Assembly (NCBI RefSeq): GCF_014651675.1
Contig: NZ_BMXI01000020.1
Location: 19,412 to 83,411, forward strand
Source: Roseibacillus persicicus
Lineage (GTDB): Bacteria > Verrucomicrobiota > Verrucomicrobiia > Verrucomicrobiales > Akkermansiaceae
Length of the DNA: 64,000 bases
Reading direction: 5' to 3'
In this document: piece by piece, positions 25,122-34,305 of the stretch
How the letters are laid out: every line of letters begins with the position of its first letter
How positions within the stretch are numbered: position 1 is the stretch's first letter
Notes under the pieces: generated by a model
Databases searched by the model: none
Told to the model about the DNA's origin: nothing
Seen by the model: the letters and a program-made list of their open reading frames with translations, nothing else
Program-made: the position numbers and the translations under genes

Positions 25122-26981
25122 CTAGTTGCCGAACTCTCCCCGAAAGAAAGCACGCTGTGCAGTGGGAGCCACCAGATAGATTCGATTAGTCCCCTCTTCG
25201 GCCTCCAGCATGGAGAGGCTCTGCCAACTTTCCAGATCGGAGCCCAACTCGAACTTCAGCAAGCTCCCAGCCACTGCATTCTGCAGCTCGAACCACGAGT
25301 AGTCTTCGGCAAGCTCTACCACCACCGGACCTGAGGAAGCATCGGCAGCATCGGAGCCCATCTGGAACTCCACTAGATTACTAACCCCGTCACCATCGAA
25401 ATCTCCATCCGCTTGAAACAGAGGGTTGGTGGGATTTGCGGCCAGAGCAGCTGCTCCAAAGACCTCTTCCAACCAAGCCTCGGGCAAAGGGTTGTTCGCC
25501 CCAATGTCAGGATTACTTCCATTGTTATCCTGCCGAAGAGCGACAATTCTCACCACCCCTGTCGCTGAATTAGACCCATCGGTCACCTCGTATTCCAAAG
25601 AACTGAAGAAAGACCCCTCCGTCGCCACACTATCACTGAAATAAGTGGCAGGGGTGAACTCAAGAGTCCGGGTCGAGGGCTCAAATGACCAGCTTCCGAC
25701 CCCGGAACCAAGACCGTTGGGAAAACTGTAACTGAGCGCCGCACCGGTGTTCGAGTATCCCTCCAATACAATTCGATTGGCAGGAGAATTCGGTTGGGAA
25801 GAGGGTCGGGTGCACACCCGCATCTTTCGTGTAAAGGCAATCGGAGGCAAAACCTCGGGATAGGCGAACAGGATCCGATCCTCGTCATAGCAATTCGTGA
25901 CCGCGCCACGCCCATCTTTGTGAGCTTGGAAATACATCGTCGCATCTTCCAGAATGGCGTCGGTTTCATTAGAATCCTCGGAAGAATGCTCCAACCCTAG
26001 CGCATGACCAATCTCGTGAGTTAAGACCTCAGCGAGAGTATTCTGATCTTCTAGACTGGAAGAAAGATGATTAAGAACCACATATCGATCCAAGGCCTTT
26101 CGAAAAGCCACCCCTCCAACCGTTCCTCCGGAAGCTGAACTCGTCGACCCTCCCCCAACCCCCAAAGTGGAGGTAGAAGAAATTTCGCCATAGCTGTTGT
26201 GTAGCTGTATATGCAGGACGGTCTCTCCCCCATTCATGTTCTTGACCGTTTGTCCGAAGTCATAATTTGCCGTGATGATGAAGGACAAGCCAGAAACCGC
26301 CTCCCAAGCGTCAAGAGCGTTTCTCACTGCCGCGATAGCGATGCTTTGACTAATTCCAGAAGGCAACACCTCGCTATCAATCTCGACCAGAATAGGCTGA
26401 CCGGTATCACAACGCCTCCAACGACCGGGCATACCGCTGCTTTCAAAGTACCCCGTCGAAGTGGTTTGAGAAGCAGGGACAGAAACTCCGCTACAATCAG
26501 ACTTCGTCCCAGAGGACTTCTTCGCTGATTTGACACTGCCTCCCTCGAGAAAAGCGCTCTTTTGCTCAGCCAACATCACGACATCAACTTTCGTCGCGGA
26601 GGCCTGATAGGGAATCCATTGCTCACCATTTTTTTGCAAGTGCATCAGATAGCTGCCCCCCTTCTGAAGCTCGACATGACGGGAGTCAAAATGTGTGATT
26701 TCGCCCAATTCTCCCCCCGGAAAGGAAACCTCCAGCTGGGCTGGAATCTGACGTCCCTGCAATTCCTCCGAAATGGTGAGTGTCGCTACGGTCTGCAAGC
26801 GATGCCCTCCCTTCGGAAGGACTTCGATATTGGTCACCGTTGCCAGGACCATGGCATCTGCCGCCTCCGCGCGATGCGTGGGGCAACACTCGTCATAACA
26901 ACCAGCGTGAGCCCAGGGGGTTAGAAGGAACGAGAGCTGAGCGCAACATACCACCTGGCGAAAGATAGGAGAACGAGACAT
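25122..26981 (-). CDS. Secreted matrixin-like zinc metalloprotease
   Basis: This 619-residue protein starts with a signal peptide (residues 1-26). It has the zinc-binding site HEIGHALGLEH (His322, Glu323, His326, His332), the matrixin/astacin-type HExxHxxGxxH. A C-terminal DGDFDGDGVSNLVEFQMGS resembles calcium-binding thrombospondin type 3 or dockerin-like repeats, followed by a beta-rich tail. A Cys-rich segment lies near the N terminus (CYDECC). It should be an exported endopeptidase of unknown substrate. Confidence 0.85.
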   Translation of the reverse strand: MSRSPIFRQVVCCAQLSFLLTPWAHAGCYDECCPTHRAEAADAMVLATVTNIEVLPKGGHRLQTVATLTISEELQGRQIPAQLEVSFPGGELGEITHFDSRHVELQKGGSYLMHLQKNGEQWIPYQASATKVDVVMLAEQKSAFLEGGSVKSAKKSSGTKSDCSGVSVPASQTTSTGYFESSGMPGRWRRCDTGQPILVEIDSEVLPSGISQSIAIAAVRNALDAWEAVSGLSFIITANYDFGQTVKNMNGGETVLHIQLHNSYGEISSTSTLGVGGGSTSSASGGTVGGVAFRKALDRYVVLNHLSSSLEDQNTLAEVLTHEIGHALGLEHSSEDSNETDAILEDATMYFQAHKDGRGAVTNCYDEDRILFAYPEVLPPIAFTRKMRVCTRPSSQPNSPANRIVLEGYSNTGAALSYSFPNGLGSGVGSWSFEPSTRTLEFTPATYFSDSVATEGSFFSSLEYEVTDGSNSATGVVRIVALRQDNNGSNPDIGANNPLPEAWLEEVFGAAALAANPTNPLFQADGDFDGDGVSNLVEFQMGSDAADASSGPVVVELAEDYSWFELQNAVAGSLLKFELGSDLESWQSLSMLEAEEGTNRIYLVAPTAQRAFFRGEFGN

Positions 26982-27091
26982 CCCCCAAATTTTAACAAAA
27001 ACCTAGATATTCCACAAACCTTAATCAAAGGGCCGACGGTCCTCTCAAGTAGAACAGACCAACTCCCCTTTCTCCTCGCAGCTCAGAAGCC

Positions 27092-28099
27092 CTACACTCC
27101 GCCCTCTTTCGCGGTAGCTTCAGAGGTCGGCGCAACGGCAGGCACCAGCTCGGGCACCACCACCAATTCGAGTTCCTCCGTGCCCCTCAAAAAGCGCACA
27201 TTGGCTGGCTCGTCCTCCCGAAGATAGAAAAAGGCATCAATCGCATCGGAATACCGCTTCACTTGACGAGGTCCAATCTGCAGCAGGATATCCCCTTTCA
27301 TCAACCCCGCTTTCGCCGCGGGGGAAGCCTGCCGGACCCCCTGCACGACCGCAAAGGGGTCGCTCGCCAATAGCTCCACGCCAAACCAGCTCCTTTGGAC
27401 GACTCCATCCACAACCGTAGCCCCTTGAACCCGTTGCAAGGCCTCCACCGGGAAGGCGAAACTCCCATTTCCAAATTCAGGAGCCTTGCGATAATTGATT
27501 GCGACCAACCGCCCCGCCGAATCGAAGATCGGATGGCCGAGAAAAGGTTTTTGCTCCGGTTGATGATGAAGGCGAATCAACTCGAGGGGCAGAGGATTGT
27601 CCTTGTACTGACTCTCTCGGCTCACCAGTCGGGACAGCGAGGTGTCTCCTTCAATGCCAAGGTAAAGCGCACTCCCGTTGGGTAGCCCCAGAGAACTGCC
27701 CAGCTCCACCGGCTTGGTCTGGCTTCCAGGAGCCAGAGGGACCCGAATCAAAGTGAGCCGGCTCACCGGATCGTGCGCAATCAGCGTGACTGGCTTGCCA
27801 TCATATCGGCCAGAGCGGAAATTGACCGTTGCCTCAGTGACGACCACGGCCAGACCATTCTCATCCAAGAAAATAAGCTCCGAGCGCGATTGTCCCGGAG
27901 CATCTTTTTTACTGAAAAACACCGAAAAGTTTTTTTCGGCGGCATTCAGCCCTTGCCCTAGACAGGCAAAAACCAACAGACCCGCAAAAAACAGGCCTGC
28001 TCCTGAGGCAGGACTAAAATTCCTGCGGAAGCACCTCCAGAGAACGCTCGCTAGGCTCCTCGCCCGGCTTCGTCTCGGTCTCCGTACCCAATTCAACAT
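27092..28099 (-). CDS. PDZ protein with a degenerate trypsin-like domain (pseudo-HtrA)
   Basis: The frame reaches back to 28099, overlapping the neighbouring gene by 86 bases; the true start may be downstream (for example near a hydrophobic segment at about 28000), so the N terminus is uncertain. The protein has a signal-like helix, a trypsin-like fold whose Ser motif is replaced by FLGHPIFDSAGRLVA and whose His motif is absent, and a C-terminal PDZ domain (LLASDPFAV to LRGTEELELVV). Without catalytic residues it is probably a sensor or scaffold. It lies downstream of an ECF sigma factor and its membrane neighbour, an arrangement like envelope-stress modules. Confidence 0.7.
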   Translation of the reverse strand: MLNWVRRPRRSRARSLASVLWRCFRRNFSPASGAGLFFAGLLVFACLGQGLNAAEKNFSVFFSKKDAPGQSRSELIFLDENGLAVVVTEATVNFRSGRYDGKPVTLIAHDPVSRLTLIRVPLAPGSQTKPVELGSSLGLPNGSALYLGIEGDTSLSRLVSRESQYKDNPLPLELIRLHHQPEQKPFLGHPIFDSAGRLVAINYRKAPEFGNGSFAFPVEALQRVQGATVVDGVVQRSWFGVELLASDPFAVVQGVRQASPAAKAGLMKGDILLQIGPRQVKRYSDAIDAFFYLREDEPANVRFLRGTEELELVVVPELVPAVAPTSEATAKEGGV

Positions 28100-28439
28100 G
28101 TTGTAGTTTACTACCTTCGGGGAGAAAGTCTTCAGTTTCTTTTGCTACACCAGGAGAATCCTTGGTGCCTATCGTCCCGAAAAAAGCCAGAAACAGGACC
28201 GCATAAGCCACTCCGGCTCCAATAGCCCATTTGGCGGCACCCAAGTCATTGAACCAATCAGCGATCCGGGTCCAAAGGGAGGCTCCCTTGCCACTCACCG
28301 CTTCCGCGCGCTGGCGACGATGAAACTCATCGAGAAAATCTTCAAAATACCCATCAACCGGTTGCTCGTAATTCTTGAGACGAAGCAGCCGCTGGAGGTC
28401 TTCCAACTCGTCAGCTGGGATATCTTGAGTGTCGGTCAT
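28014..28439 (-). CDS. Single-pass membrane protein, likely anti-sigma factor
   Basis: This 141-residue protein has one predicted transmembrane helix (WAIGAGVAYAVLFLAFFGTIG) with an acidic cytoplasmic N-terminal part (about 80 residues) and a short outer tail. It follows the ECF sigma gene by 46 bases, the usual place of a cognate anti-sigma factor. No anti-sigma domain is clear by eye, so the call rests on topology and position. Confidence 0.6.
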   Translation of the reverse strand: MTDTQDIPADELEDLQRLLRLKNYEQPVDGYFEDFLDEFHRRQRAEAVSGKGASLWTRIADWFNDLGAAKWAIGAGVAYAVLFLAFFGTIGTKDSPGVAKETEDFLPEGSKLQHVELGTETETKPGEEPSERSLEVLPQEF

Positions 28440-28485
28440 GGTTAAAACTTAGCTTGTTTTATCAAATTTTTTTAGTTCAGCAATC

Positions 28486-29088
28486 TTAAACTTCAGCTGG
28501 TCTCAGCCTGAACTCTTCGAGATGCCCTTGGAGCTGGCGATGTGCATAGAAGAGACGCGAGCGCACTGTCCCCTCCGAAACGCCTAGAATCCGGCTAATT
28601 TCGGCGTGGGGAATGCCCTGAATATCAAACATGGTTACCACTGCTCTATGGTCCTTCGACAAGGCTTGCAGCGCATCGTTCAATTTTTCTTGCAAAGAAT
28701 GAACATCACTTTGTTTTCGCGGGTTCGCCCGGTTCGTATAATCGATGAATGCGGGGTCATTCTGGATGCCCGAATCCACTTCATCCAAGCTACTGGCCAT
28801 GCGCCGCTTCCTTTTCTTTAAAAAATTGAGCGTCATGTTCGTCCCAATGGCGTAGATCCAGGTGTAGAAAGTCGATTTTCCCTGAAAGCGCCCCAGGGAG
28901 CGAAAGGCCTTCGCGAAGACGTCCTGCATCAGGTCGTTGGTGTCGTCCTTGTTGGACGTCATGTTGTAGATCAGTCCGTATAGCTTGGGACTGTATTTCA
29001 TAATCAGCTCGTCAAAGGCACGGGTATCCCCGGCCTGGGCTCTCTCGACCAATTCCTGATCGGGATCTATTCTGGAGATTTCACTCAT
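28486..29088 (-). CDS. ECF-type RNA polymerase sigma factor
   Basis: This 200-residue protein contains region 2 (LVERAQAGDTRAFDELIMKYSPKLYGLIYN, then NDLMQDVFAKAFRSLGRFQGKSTFYTWIYAIGTN) and region 4 (ALSKDHRAVVTMFDIQGIPHAEISRILGVSEGTVRSRLFYAHRQL) with the helix-turn-helix. Region 3 is absent, as in ECF factors. The gene begins a set with the membrane and pseudo-HtrA genes and probably controls an envelope response. Its own promoter was not identified. Confidence 0.93.
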   Translation of the reverse strand: MSEISRIDPDQELVERAQAGDTRAFDELIMKYSPKLYGLIYNMTSNKDDTNDLMQDVFAKAFRSLGRFQGKSTFYTWIYAIGTNMTLNFLKKRKRRMASSLDEVDSGIQNDPAFIDYTNRANPRKQSDVHSLQEKLNDALQALSKDHRAVVTMFDIQGIPHAEISRILGVSEGTVRSRLFYAHRQLQGHLEEFRLRPAEV

Positions 29089-29174
29089 CCACTATCTACA
29101 AAGGGGTGTGCAAACAATAGACGTCGCTCCTTTACTGTCAAAATCAGAGCTCAGGTTCCGTGGCATCGCCCGAA

Positions 29175-30158
29175 TCAGCGTCTGCCTTCGTAGCTCACCA
29201 CCACTCCCTCGCAATTTGTAAGAATTGGCTTCTCAACCTCCACCTTCACCCCCGCGGCCCCAAAGTCCCGCAGAACCATTTGCGCGACTTCTTCCGCAAA
29301 GGTCTCGATGAGCTTGCGGGGACGCTCGCTGGCCAGGGCCTTGACAGCCTCCGAGACCGCGAAGTAATCAATCGTTCTCTCCAAATCGTCGGATAACTCG
29401 GCCAGACCTTCCAAGGTCTCGATGACCAAACTCACCTTGAGCTCCTGTGGCTTGGCCCTCTCCTCCGGTGGCACTCCAATGCAGATGGGCAGCCGCAATT
29501 TGCGCACTACGATGTCCGGCCGAATCGGAGCCACGGCAGCCGGACTGCAGAGCCCGACCAGCTCCCCCACATGCGGAAGAATAATCTGGGGTTTAGCGGC
29601 AGCCAAACGCTCCACTGGATCATATCCGGAAAGCAATGCGACCGAATGCAGCCCTCCCGCTTGGGCGGCATGAACATCGTGCACCATGTCCCCCACATAG
29701 GCGGTATGGAAAGGGACGAGACCATGCAAGCGCGTGATCTCACCGATCTTCTCCCGCTTGTCGAGAACCCCAGCGTAGATCTCTTCGAAGAACTTAGAGA
29801 GCCCAAAGTCTTCCGCCTGTCGCATCAGGGCTTCTTCATTCATGCTAGAGAGGACAAAGAGCCGAAGCCCCTTCTCTCTCGCCGACTCCAGGAAGCCAAG
29901 CGTCTGTTCCAATGGCTGCACCAGGGATTCAGCTTCGCGAAAAGCCTCTTTGAACAAGACCTCGAGGTCTTCCAAAGGCTTTCCAGGCAGAAACTCTTGA
30001 TAGAATTCCGGATAAGGTAGCCGAAAATCGCGCCGGAAGTCGTCCGCGCTGAAGGGCGGCATGCCATGGACCTTGAAGACCTCATTGGTCGCTATCAGGG
30101 TCGCGCTAAAGTCATCCACCAACGTGCCGGACCAATCGAGAATCAGATTTTTAATCAT
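29175..30158 (-). CDS. HAD-family hydrolase fused to dihydroneopterin aldolase (FolB)
   Basis: Residues 1-200 form a HAD fold: LDWSGTLVDD with Asp8 nucleophile, LSSMNEEA, Lys137 in the DKREKIG segment and the GDMVHDV acidic motif. The usual second Asp of DxDGT is Ser here (DWSGT), a pattern closer to phosphonatase than to standard phosphatases. Residues about 213-327 match FolB: IGVPPEERAKPQEL, TIDYFAVSEAVK, IETFAEEVAQMVL and VEKPILTNCEG. FolB cleaves dihydroneopterin to glycolaldehyde and hydroxymethyl-dihydropterin in folate synthesis. Dephosphorylation of dihydroneopterin monophosphate normally precedes this step, so a linked HAD enzyme would fit, but the Ser change makes that uncertain. 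Confidence 0.8.
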   Translation of the reverse strand: MIKNLILDWSGTLVDDFSATLIATNEVFKVHGMPPFSADDFRRDFRLPYPEFYQEFLPGKPLEDLEVLFKEAFREAESLVQPLEQTLGFLESAREKGLRLFVLSSMNEEALMRQAEDFGLSKFFEEIYAGVLDKREKIGEITRLHGLVPFHTAYVGDMVHDVHAAQAGGLHSVALLSGYDPVERLAAAKPQIILPHVGELVGLCSPAAVAPIRPDIVVRKLRLPICIGVPPEERAKPQELKVSLVIETLEGLAELSDDLERTIDYFAVSEAVKALASERPRKLIETFAEEVAQMVLRDFGAAGVKVEVEKPILTNCEGVVVSYEGRR

Positions 30159-30166
30159 GAGAAATT

Positions 30167-30544
30167 CTAACCACTAATCAACCGAACCTCACGCACGGCC
30201 TTCTTTCCCAACTCCGCCTGCACCTTCCGAAGCAGATCCCCGCGGGATTGATCCAAATGGAATCGCATCGCAGGCTGCAGAACCCGTAAAACAAGGACCC
30301 CGCGCTTGAGCGAAATCACCTCGGTCTGGGCGGCAACGAAGTCACCCGCCACTTTTTTCCAGCTTTGCCGAATACGCCCCTCTTCGAGCCCATCCGAAAT
30401 TTTCAAGCTCCCAAGGATGGACTCCACCCAGTCACCGGCTTTGGAGCAATTTTCTTCGGTCGGCATAGGAGTGTCGCCCCCCTGCCAATCCCGCACCACC
30501 CTCTTCGTGAAGTGGGCCTTGCGCTTACCGAAGGACTTTTTCAT
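30167..30544 (-). CDS. DUF721 (DciA-like) protein
   Basis: This 125-residue protein has the DUF721 pattern: an N-terminal basic segment, then KVAGDFVAAQTEVISLKRGVLVLRVLQPAMRFHL and a helical end LLRKVQAELGKKAVREVRLISG. Members such as DciA load the DnaB helicase in many bacteria that lack DnaC, but direct evidence for this copy is missing. Its start codon overlaps the ferredoxin gene's stop in a four-base ATGA junction. Confidence 0.78.
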   Translation of the reverse strand: MKKSFGKRKAHFTKRVVRDWQGGDTPMPTEENCSKAGDWVESILGSLKISDGLEEGRIRQSWKKVAGDFVAAQTEVISLKRGVLVLRVLQPAMRFHLDQSRGDLLRKVQAELGKKAVREVRLISG

Positions 30545-30774
30545 TCACCGTCGTCGCCAATGGCTTCGACAGGACAGCCTTCCATCGCCTCTTCACACTG
30601 CTCGCGCTCCTCATCGTTCTCAGGCTGCTTGTAGACGTAGGAGTAACCCTCGTCTTCTTGTCGGGTGAAATTTGCAGGGGCCGTTTCGCGGCAAAGATCG
30701 CAATCGATGCACTGGGTATCCACATAGAAAGTACCCTTGATGTTTTCCTCATGCTTATCGTCTTTGTCAGCCAT
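30541..30774 (-). CDS. Small 4Fe-4S ferredoxin
   Basis: The in-frame Met at 30774 (MADKDDKHEENIKG) gives 77 residues, better than the 30918 start whose extra 48 residues show no match. The sequence has CIDCDLC and later CEEAMEGCPVEAI, the cysteine spacing of single-cluster ferredoxins. It is very acidic, as expected for an electron carrier. It overlaps the DUF721 gene by four bases, so the two are cotranscribed. Confidence 0.88.
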   Translation of the reverse strand: MADKDDKHEENIKGTFYVDTQCIDCDLCRETAPANFTRQEDEGYSYVYKQPENDEEREQCEEAMEGCPVEAIGDDGE

Positions 30775-30927
30775 TTGTCTTGTTGAGTTGTTGTGGAAGG
30801 TGTCCGCCAAGACTGCTTCTGTTGCAACAGTTTTTTTAGTCTTGCCGGGATTCCATTGTTTAATCCTTCTTTCCGGATATCCAGACTCGCCAAGCCCTTT
30901 CGGCCTTTCTAATATCACCCCAAGTTT

Positions 30928-32169
30928 ATGAGTCGTCGCCGCAAGCGGAAAAAAGAGAGAGCTGCTGAAGGAGAATCTGAGCTAGAAAAGGAACCCCTCC
31001 TGGACCGCGAGATCCCATCCCCCGAACCCGCCTCTCCCCCTGCTTCCCAGTCCGCGGATTTGATTTCAGAATCCGCTCCAGAGCCCTCAACCCCGGCTCC
31101 CGCGTCGACCTCCGAAGTCAATGAATTGGATTTGGAGCTCAGCGACGACTTCGACGACGCTCCTGCCGAAGAGACTGAGGTGAAATCCACCCTGCCAACC
31201 TCGGCGAGCAAGACCAACCTGCGGGAAATCCGGAGAGCAGAACTTCCTCCAAGCGACGAACCCAATCCGCCCCACCAGGCAGGAGCTTCAGCTCAAGAAG
31301 AGAAGGCCCCAGCCAAAATAGGCCGCATGCGACGCTCAGTCGACATGGCTATCCAGAAACCCGATCGGCTTGGGGAACTCGATGAGGACGACCTGACGCT
31401 GGAACCCGAGCCCAGCCCGACCACCGAACCTGAACCCGCACGATCGGACGAACCCTCGTTGGAGCCGGTCGCGGACCAGTCCACTCCCGAAAAACCTTCC
31501 CCAAGCGAGCCGACTCTCCCGGAGACCTCTCCTCCAAGGGGTTCCAACCAGAAGGACTACTCAAGCCTCATCACAATGGGCAAAGATGCATTGGGTTCGC
31601 TATCGATCCTGGAGCAGGCTTCTCTCGGTCTCCTGTTCGTCACTCTCTTGGCCGGGGCCATCTGGTCCTCCAGCGTCGTGGCGGCCCGGATCCCCAATAC
31701 TGTGATCGTCTCCAAGCTCAAGTATCCTCTCAAAGGAGAGTCGGTGGTCATAGCGGAACTCGATAGCTATTGGCGGAGCCCGATTCGAGAAGGCGACGAT
31801 ACTGATGAAGGTGTCTCGGAAAGCATCGAGATTATCCCAGAGATTCAAATCACCATCGCTCCCGAATCGACAGCCAAGGCCCTCCGCTTCCTCTTTCGTG
31901 ATGAGGAAGGAAACTATGTCGGCGATTCTTCAACCGTTGAGCTCTCGGGCGGTAATTTTTTGCCGGCCTCCGACGTAACCACCTCAACTCAGGGCAACGT
32001 GGCCACCATTCACTCCACCACCGGATTTCAGCACGAAGGAGAACTGATCTCCTACCTCGCGGACGAAAAATTCCAGTGGGAATTCGTCATCCTCGAGTCC
32101 AAGGACGGCCGAGAATACAACGAGTTCATGGCCATTCCCATTTCAGCTAGACGAAAAGATTCCCAATGA
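30928..32169 (+). CDS. Acidic, Pro/Glu-rich membrane protein of unknown function
   Basis: This 413-residue protein has a long disordered N-terminal region (residues 1-215) rich in Glu, Pro and Ser, one predicted transmembrane helix (LGLLFVTLLAGAIWSSSVVAA), and a folded outer domain (about 260-400). No family was recognised. Its stop codon overlaps the chdC start (ATGA), so translation is coupled. It may be a membrane partner of the heme pathway, but this is inference from position only. Confidence 0.6.
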   Translation: MSRRRKRKKERAAEGESELEKEPLLDREIPSPEPASPPASQSADLISESAPEPSTPAPASTSEVNELDLELSDDFDDAPAEETEVKSTLPTSASKTNLREIRRAELPPSDEPNPPHQAGASAQEEKAPAKIGRMRRSVDMAIQKPDRLGELDEDDLTLEPEPSPTTEPEPARSDEPSLEPVADQSTPEKPSPSEPTLPETSPPRGSNQKDYSSLITMGKDALGSLSILEQASLGLLFVTLLAGAIWSSSVVAARIPNTVIVSKLKYPLKGESVVIAELDSYWRSPIREGDDTDEGVSESIEIIPEIQITIAPESTAKALRFLFRDEEGNYVGDSSTVELSGGNFLPASDVTTSTQGNVATIHSTTGFQHEGELISYLADEKFQWEFVILESKDGREYNEFMAIPISARRKDSQ

Positions 32170-33002
32170 CAGAAGCATCACAAGCACCAAGCGTCCGTCC
32201 CGAAGAAGGATGGCATGTCCTCCATCTCTACTATCAAATCGACCATGCCCAATGGTCCACCCTCTCCCGCGAGGAACAGCGGGACGCCAAAACCAACCTC
32301 ACCGAGCTGATTCAGGAGATCCGCTCTTTTCCCGACACCCAGCTTCTCGCCTTTGCGGTGACGACTCCGAAGGCCGACATCGGGTTCATGTTGCTCACTC
32401 CGGACTTGGTGGCAGCCACTCATTTCGAAAAGAGACTTACCCTCTCCCTCGGACCTGAGGTTTTGGCGCCAGCTTACTCCTACCTTTCGCAGACCGAACG
32501 CTCGGAATACACCACTACCCGCGATCAATACGCGGAGGAGACGCTGAAAGCGGAGAAAGGCCTCACCGAAGGCAGCGAGGAGTTCGAAGCCGCGCTTAAG
32601 GAGTTCGACGAACGGATGGAAAAGTATAGCCAGCATCGGCTCTATCCCGTTCTTCCTCCCTGGCCCGTGGTTTGCTTTTACCCCATGTCCAAGCGGCGCG
32701 GCAACAATCCCAACTACAACTGGTATAGCACGGAATACGATGAGCGGCGCGAACTCATGAAAGGCCACGCTGCAACCGGGCGCCGTTACTCGGGGAAAAT
32801 TCTCCAGCTCATCAGTGGTTCCACCGGCCTCGACGAGCACGAATGGGGAGTCACTCTACTCGCGCACGACACTTTCCAGATCAAATCGATCGTCTACGAA
32901 ATGCGCTTCGACGATGTCTCCGCCCGCTACGGCGAATTCGGTGACTTTTACATCGGACTGCAATTGCCCCTGGACGAGTTGTTCCGTCGGATCTGTTTGT
33001 AG
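32166..33002 (+). CDS. chdC: Coproheme decarboxylase (ChdC/HemQ)
   Basis: ChdC oxidatively decarboxylates coproheme III to heme b in the coproporphyrin-dependent pathway. The 278-residue protein matches the chlorite-dismutase-like family: FYPMSKRRG, NWYSTEYDERRELMKGHAATGRRYSG (with the conserved heme-binding His in GHAATGR), LISGSTGLDEHEWGVTL, and the C-terminal IVYEMRFDDVSARYGEFGDFYIG. It is coupled to the upstream membrane-protein gene by a 4-base overlap. A terminator follows at 33022. Confidence 0.94.
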   Translation: MTEASQAPSVRPEEGWHVLHLYYQIDHAQWSTLSREEQRDAKTNLTELIQEIRSFPDTQLLAFAVTTPKADIGFMLLTPDLVAATHFEKRLTLSLGPEVLAPAYSYLSQTERSEYTTTRDQYAEETLKAEKGLTEGSEEFEAALKEFDERMEKYSQHRLYPVLPPWPVVCFYPMSKRRGNNPNYNWYSTEYDERRELMKGHAATGRRYSGKILQLISGSTGLDEHEWGVTLLAHDTFQIKSIVYEMRFDDVSARYGEFGDFYIGLQLPLDELFRRICL

Positions 33003-33021
33003 CGCGATCCTTTGAAATTTT

Positions 33022-33058
33022 AGGTTCATCGTCCTCCCTGGGCGGTGAGCCTTTTTTT
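33022..33058 (+). terminator. Intrinsic terminator downstream of chdC
   Basis: AGGTTCA pairs with TGAGCCT (one G-U) around an inner CGTCC/GGGCG stem and is followed by seven T residues. Confidence 0.85.
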
Positions 33059-33139
33059 GTGCTCGCAAAAGCGGAATCGCGCCTCTTTTGAGCGACGCCT
33101 CGACCTAACAAATCAAAGATACCAAAACACGCTTCTCTC

Positions 33140-34186
33140 CTATCGGTAATAGTCTACTGGACGAGGGCGGACTCCAAACTCTTCATATTTGAATCCGTCT
33201 TGCAGGGGCGTGTAGTCGCCAACGATAGACACATCGCTGTCCGGCTGAATTTGCTCCGCCAGACCAAGCCCCCAATAAAGAGCGTTGACCGTGATGCGAC
33301 GAACTCCTTCATTTTCGAAGTCCTTGGCCGATCCCATCGTGAAATGAAAAACGGGAGAGGAAAGCCCCTTGTTCCCGACCCATGACTTCGTCCAAGCAAT
33401 AGGTAGGGCCTCTCTCTCAAGATTCGGCAGAGCCTCCCGGTCCAAAGACTGCATGGGCTGGCCCAGCAGAATCGGCGTGCAGTCCTCAGGCACCTTGCCA
33501 TCGACATGACATCGGTAAACATCGGTCGTCCCCCAAACATCCTGAACCCCTCGTAGAATAGGATGCTCCCTCGCCTCCGGCACGATCACTCCGGAGGTAG
33601 CCTCCCGCTTCCATCCCCCATGGTGACCACGGAACTTGCCGCCTAACAGCCTATCGAGACTCACGTCTTCGCCATCCTTCTGATAGGGTTTTGCATCACG
33701 CCACAACCCGTGATTGGCGGTCCGCAAAGCGATAATCGGTCTCCCTGAATCAAAGTAAGAGTATAGATGGCCCAAGTCCGAATCCTCCAGCTGCAAGAAA
33801 CGCGACATCCAGATGAAGGCATCTGCCTTCTCCAAATGTTCCAAGCCCGGCACGATACTTTTGCGCCCCTCTTCCTTAAACGGTGATGGTAAAGTGGGGT
33901 CGACCAGCCCTTCTTCATTCATGAGAAAGAGAACGGTGCAATGAAATCCGTGATGCTTGGCCAGCATTCGCGCCAACATGGGGAGCGCCTGCTCGGCACG
34001 ATATTCTTGCTCGGCGGCTAGCAAGACCACGTGCTTCCCCGCTCCCGGTCCTTCTCCCCCCTCAAACTTCAACCACTGGTCCGAATCTGGCAGCGGATGA
34101 GACGAAGCACCATTCGCAAGAGAAGTAAGAGCAATGGAACAAGAGGCAAGCAATCGAAGCACTGCGGCGGGAGTAGGAATTTTCAT
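33140..34186 (-). CDS. Secreted ThuA-like domain protein
   Basis: This 348-residue protein has a signal peptide (LLASCSIALTSLANGA). It shows the ThuA pattern: KHVVLLAAEQEYRAEQALP near the start, then FIWMSRFLQLEDSDL, LIALRTANHGLWRDA, and the FRGHHGGW motif, with VFHFTMGSAKDFENEGVRRITVNALYWGLG late in the chain. ThuA relatives are common in Planctomycetes and Verrucomicrobia and are glutamine-amidotransferase-like proteins of unclear function, often linked to sugar use. It is a stand-alone gene. Confidence 0.85.
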   Translation of the reverse strand: MKIPTPAAVLRLLASCSIALTSLANGASSHPLPDSDQWLKFEGGEGPGAGKHVVLLAAEQEYRAEQALPMLARMLAKHHGFHCTVLFLMNEEGLVDPTLPSPFKEEGRKSIVPGLEHLEKADAFIWMSRFLQLEDSDLGHLYSYFDSGRPIIALRTANHGLWRDAKPYQKDGEDVSLDRLLGGKFRGHHGGWKREATSGVIVPEAREHPILRGVQDVWGTTDVYRCHVDGKVPEDCTPILLGQPMQSLDREALPNLEREALPIAWTKSWVGNKGLSSPVFHFTMGSAKDFENEGVRRITVNALYWGLGLAEQIQPDSDVSIVGDYTPLQDGFKYEEFGVRPRPVDYYR

Positions 34187-34305
34187 AGAAATGATTGCCC
34201 CTTCTACCTTCCCAGAAAGAAAAAGACGAAATCGAAATGAACAAATATCTCACTGAAAATAAAATCTGACTCCGGATAAAGAATCCGGCTTCGGGTATGC
34301 CCTCC

